NCBI RefSeq assembly: GCF_000426305.1
Contig: NZ_AUFC01000002.1
Location: 124,001-188,000 of the forward strand
DNA length: 64,000 nt
Reading direction: 5' to 3'
From: Anaerovorax odorimutans DSM 5092
GTDB taxonomy: Bacteria > Bacillota > Clostridia > Peptostreptococcales > Anaerovoracaceae
Below are positions 62,264-64,000 of this stretch, in pieces. The notes beneath the pieces are model-generated. The model was not told where the DNA came from. It did no database searches and was given only the letters and a program-made list of their open reading frames with translations. A program made the position numbers and the translations under genes. Numbering within the stretch: the first letter of the stretch is position 1; each line of letters opens with the position of its first letter.

Positions 62264-63256
62264 TTATTTAATTAGTTTTTCTGCTATTTGAACTGCATTT
62301 GTAGCTGCACCTTTTCTGATATTATCCGCTACAACCCACATATTAATTCCGTTTTCCACACTGAAATCTCTTCTTATTCTGCCTACAAATACTTCATTTT
62401 TTCCTGCCGCGTCTCTAGCAAGAGGATAAACATTGTTTGCAGGATCATCCTGTACTACAATTCCCGGATAATTTGCTAAAAGAGTCTTAACATCTTCAAT
62501 TTCAAATGGTTTTTCAAATTCAACATTTATAGACTCACTATGTGAATCAAATACTGGAACACGAACTGTAGTTGCTGTTACTGCAATAGAGTCATCTCCA
62601 AGAATTTTATGTGTTTCATTAATCATTTTCATTTCTTCTTTTGTATATCCGTTCTCAAGGAATACATCAATATGAGGTAAGCAATTTCCTGCAATTGGAT
62701 GAGGATATGCTTTCATGATATCATTTCCTTTTAATCCTTCTTTAAGGTCATTAATACCTTTTAATCCTGAACCGGATACTGCTTGATAAGTAGAGTAAAT
62801 AACTCGTTTAATTTTATATTTTTCGTGAAGTGGTTTTAATGGTACTACTGCTTGTATTGTTGAGCAATTTGGATTAGCAATTATACCTTTATTCCATGAA
62901 ACATCCTCAGGATTTACCTCAGGAACTATTAGAGGTACTTCTTCATTCATTCTCCAAGCACTGCTGTTATCAACTACAATACATCCATGAGCAGCTGCAA
63001 TTGGTGCATACTTTTCACTTGTAGAACCTCCCGCAGAGAATAAAGCAATATCTATTGGTTTATCAAAAGAGTGCTCTGTAAGCTCTTCTACCACGTATTC
63101 TTTTCCTTTAAATGTAACTGTGCTTCCTGCAGACTTTGCAGATGCCATCATATATAGGTTATCAAAAGGGAAATCTCTTTCCTCTAATACCTTTAGGAAT
63201 GTGCTACCTACAAGTCCTGTAGCTCCAACGATTGCCAAATTTGGTTTCTTGTTCAT
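62264..63256 (-). CDS. asd: Aspartate-semialdehyde dehydrogenase
   Basis: 330 residues. Seen: LAIVGATGLVGSTFLKVLEER, ALFSAGGSTS, VVDNSSAWRM, IIANPNCSTIQAV (active Cys), and SGSGLKG. AAATGGAGGGACAAAAG gives a strong site. First gene of the lysine/DAP operon, producing the substrate of DapA. Confidence 0.97.
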   Translation of the reverse strand: MNKKPNLAIVGATGLVGSTFLKVLEERDFPFDNLYMMASAKSAGSTVTFKGKEYVVEELTEHSFDKPIDIALFSAGGSTSEKYAPIAAAHGCIVVDNSSAWRMNEEVPLIVPEVNPEDVSWNKGIIANPNCSTIQAVVPLKPLHEKYKIKRVIYSTYQAVSGSGLKGINDLKEGLKGNDIMKAYPHPIAGNCLPHIDVFLENGYTKEEMKMINETHKILGDDSIAVTATTVRVPVFDSHSESINVEFEKPFEIEDVKTLLANYPGIVVQDDPANNVYPLARDAAGKNEVFVGRIRRDFSVENGINMWVVADNIRKGAATNAVQIAEKLIK

Positions 63257-63655
63257 TCTTTTGTCCCTCCATTTTTATATAATGTTTTATTATATACTAT
63301 TTTCAGTGCTTTGTGCTACACTTTTTAATAATTTATATAAATTATTAATTAATTTTATAATAAACTAACATATATCATTGTATAAACTTTTATGGTTACT
63401 AAATTGAAATTTATGGTATAATATTTTTGATACGTAAAAAAACAGATATTATGAAAATATAAAATAAAGATAATGGTATAATAAGTTTTTTAATGATTAA
63501 TGTTTCAAATAATTTTTTTAGAATAATAAATTTTATTATGAAAAAGTTGAAAGTTGATTTTCTTATTAGTATATTCAATTATCACTTTAATTGTGATGTT
63601 ATTAAATATAAATAAGTAGATAAAAATTTTTATAAATTTAATGAGGAGCTTATAA
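63257..63655. other. Divergent intergenic region between asd and ftsK/spoIIIE, 399 bp
   Basis: No credible gene. The minus-strand side has a TATAAT-like element for asd near 63285-63300. The plus side has TATGGTATAAT (63412-63422), an extended -10. An ATCAC/GTGAT repeat lies at 63582-63598. No lysine-riboswitch core was seen ahead of asd. Confidence 0.5.
63412..63422 (+). promoter_or_regulatory. Extended -10 promoter candidate for ftsK/spoIIIE
   Basis: TATGGTATAAT contains TG-G-TATAAT. It lies 234 bp before the ATG, so a long leader is implied, or another promoter is used. Confidence 0.4.
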
Positions 63656-64000
63656 ATGGCAGAAACAAAGAAAAAACCAGGCAGACCTCCTGGTTCGAAA
63701 AATAAAGGTAGTTCTAAAACTAAATCTACGGCAAAAGCAAAAGAAGCTTTATTACAAAAAGAAAAAAAGAATAGAATGAAAGATGAAATCTGGTCAATTG
63801 TAATTACAGCAATTGGTTTATTTTTAGTAGTCGCATTACAAACTGAAGCGGCAGGGCAATTGGGACATGCCATAAAAACAATATTGATGGGTACTTTTGG
63901 AGCTGTTGCATATATATTACCTTATTATATGATTGTATATGGCTTTTTACTCTTTACAAAACGTACTGTACATATTGGAAGTCGTTCCGTTGTTTTAGTA
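63656..64000 (+). CDS. DNA translocase FtsK/SpoIIIE, N-terminal part (cut by window end)
   Basis: 115 codons from ATG 63656 (GAGGAGC upstream) to the window edge. Seen: a very basic start with KKKPGRPPGSKNKGSSK, resembling an AT-hook, then membrane helices (IVITAIGLFLVVAL; FGAVAYILPYYMIVYGFLLF) typical of the FtsK_4TM anchor. The motor domain would lie beyond the window. SpoIIIE-type proteins pump the chromosome into the forespore. Confidence 0.85.
   Translation, partial: MAETKKKPGRPPGSKNKGSSKTKSTAKAKEALLQKEKKNRMKDEIWSIVITAIGLFLVVALQTEAAGQLGHAIKTILMGTFGAVAYILPYYMIVYGFLLFTKRTVHIGSRSVVLV

Noticed and set aside
63257-63655. Lysine riboswitch before asd
   Set aside because: The leader is short and AT-rich with none of the long conserved helices of the lysine element.
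63505-63873. Minus-strand ORF of 122 codons
   Set aside because: It overlaps the well-supported start of ftsK/spoIIIE and its coding pattern is the antisense of that gene.

Overview
The window comes from a low-GC, Gram-positive, anaerobic, endospore-forming bacterium of the Clostridia. The evidence is AT-rich DNA with strong ribosome binding sites and TTG/GTG starts, an alpha/beta small acid-soluble spore protein, YlbJ, an FtsK/SpoIIIE start, an oxygen-sensitive class III ribonucleotide reductase, acetate kinase, and the SCIFF ranthipeptide with its radical SAM maturase. The family cannot be fixed from the sequence alone. No rRNA, tRNA, CRISPR array, transposase or phage gene was seen.

Layout. 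1-2.7 kb: the 3' part of a HemW-like radical SAM gene, an amino-acid permease and a DUF2892 membrane protein. 2.9-15.5 kb: a type IV pilus locus. It has a pilin-like protein with an acidic linker and a CBM5/12-like tail (+), a minor-pilin operon on the minus strand, then the main operon: major pilin, minor pilin, a PilM-PilN fusion, PilO, prepilin peptidase, PilB, PilT, PilC. There is no secretin, as expected for a single-membrane cell. 15.7-22.2 kb: a pentapeptide-repeat protein, a decayed zinc-ribbon gene, paired PH-domain membrane proteins, a SIMPL protein, a secreted FN3-GH18 chitinase, and one more prepilin. 22.3-26.9 kb: an attenuated operon of methyltransferase, FmdE-like protein and a FecCD-type metal/chelate importer. 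27-32.6 kb: two large GGDEF/HD-GYP cyclic-di-GMP proteins and a small HD-domain protein. 32.7-34.6 kb: two 78-bp tandem repeats, SCIFF precursor, terminator, SCIFF maturase. 34.8-37.8 kb: a NifX-like protein, a macro-domain protein and a membrane-anchored PepD homologue that has lost catalytic residues. 38-47.9 kb: the glycogen operon glgB-glgC-glgD-glgA-glgP-GH13. 48-51.3 kb: nrdD-nrdG and rpmB. 51.4-58.8 kb: small membrane ORFs, Asp23/YloU, recG, SASP, rsmD, coaD, a coiled-coil protein, ylbJ, tmcAL. 58.9-64 kb: ackA, rpmF, a small membrane ORF, the minus-strand asd-dapA-dapB operon, and the start of ftsK/spoIIIE.

How the parts fit. A pilus machine with both extension (PilB) and retraction (PilT) ATPases sits close to a secreted chitinase, a pilin with a possible carbohydrate-binding tail and two cyclic-di-GMP turnover enzymes. 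This is a plausible surface-attachment and polymer-use neighbourhood, although joint regulation is inferred. The least explained element is the pair of 78-bp repeats ahead of the SCIFF gene: four differences, two of which are compensatory inside a palindrome, and an 8-bp closing stem in each copy. Other points of interest are paired Spo0A-like boxes ahead of one cyclic-di-GMP gene, a possible anti-Shine-Dalgarno leader ahead of the other, the attenuated FmdE/ABC leader, and the PepD pseudoenzyme.
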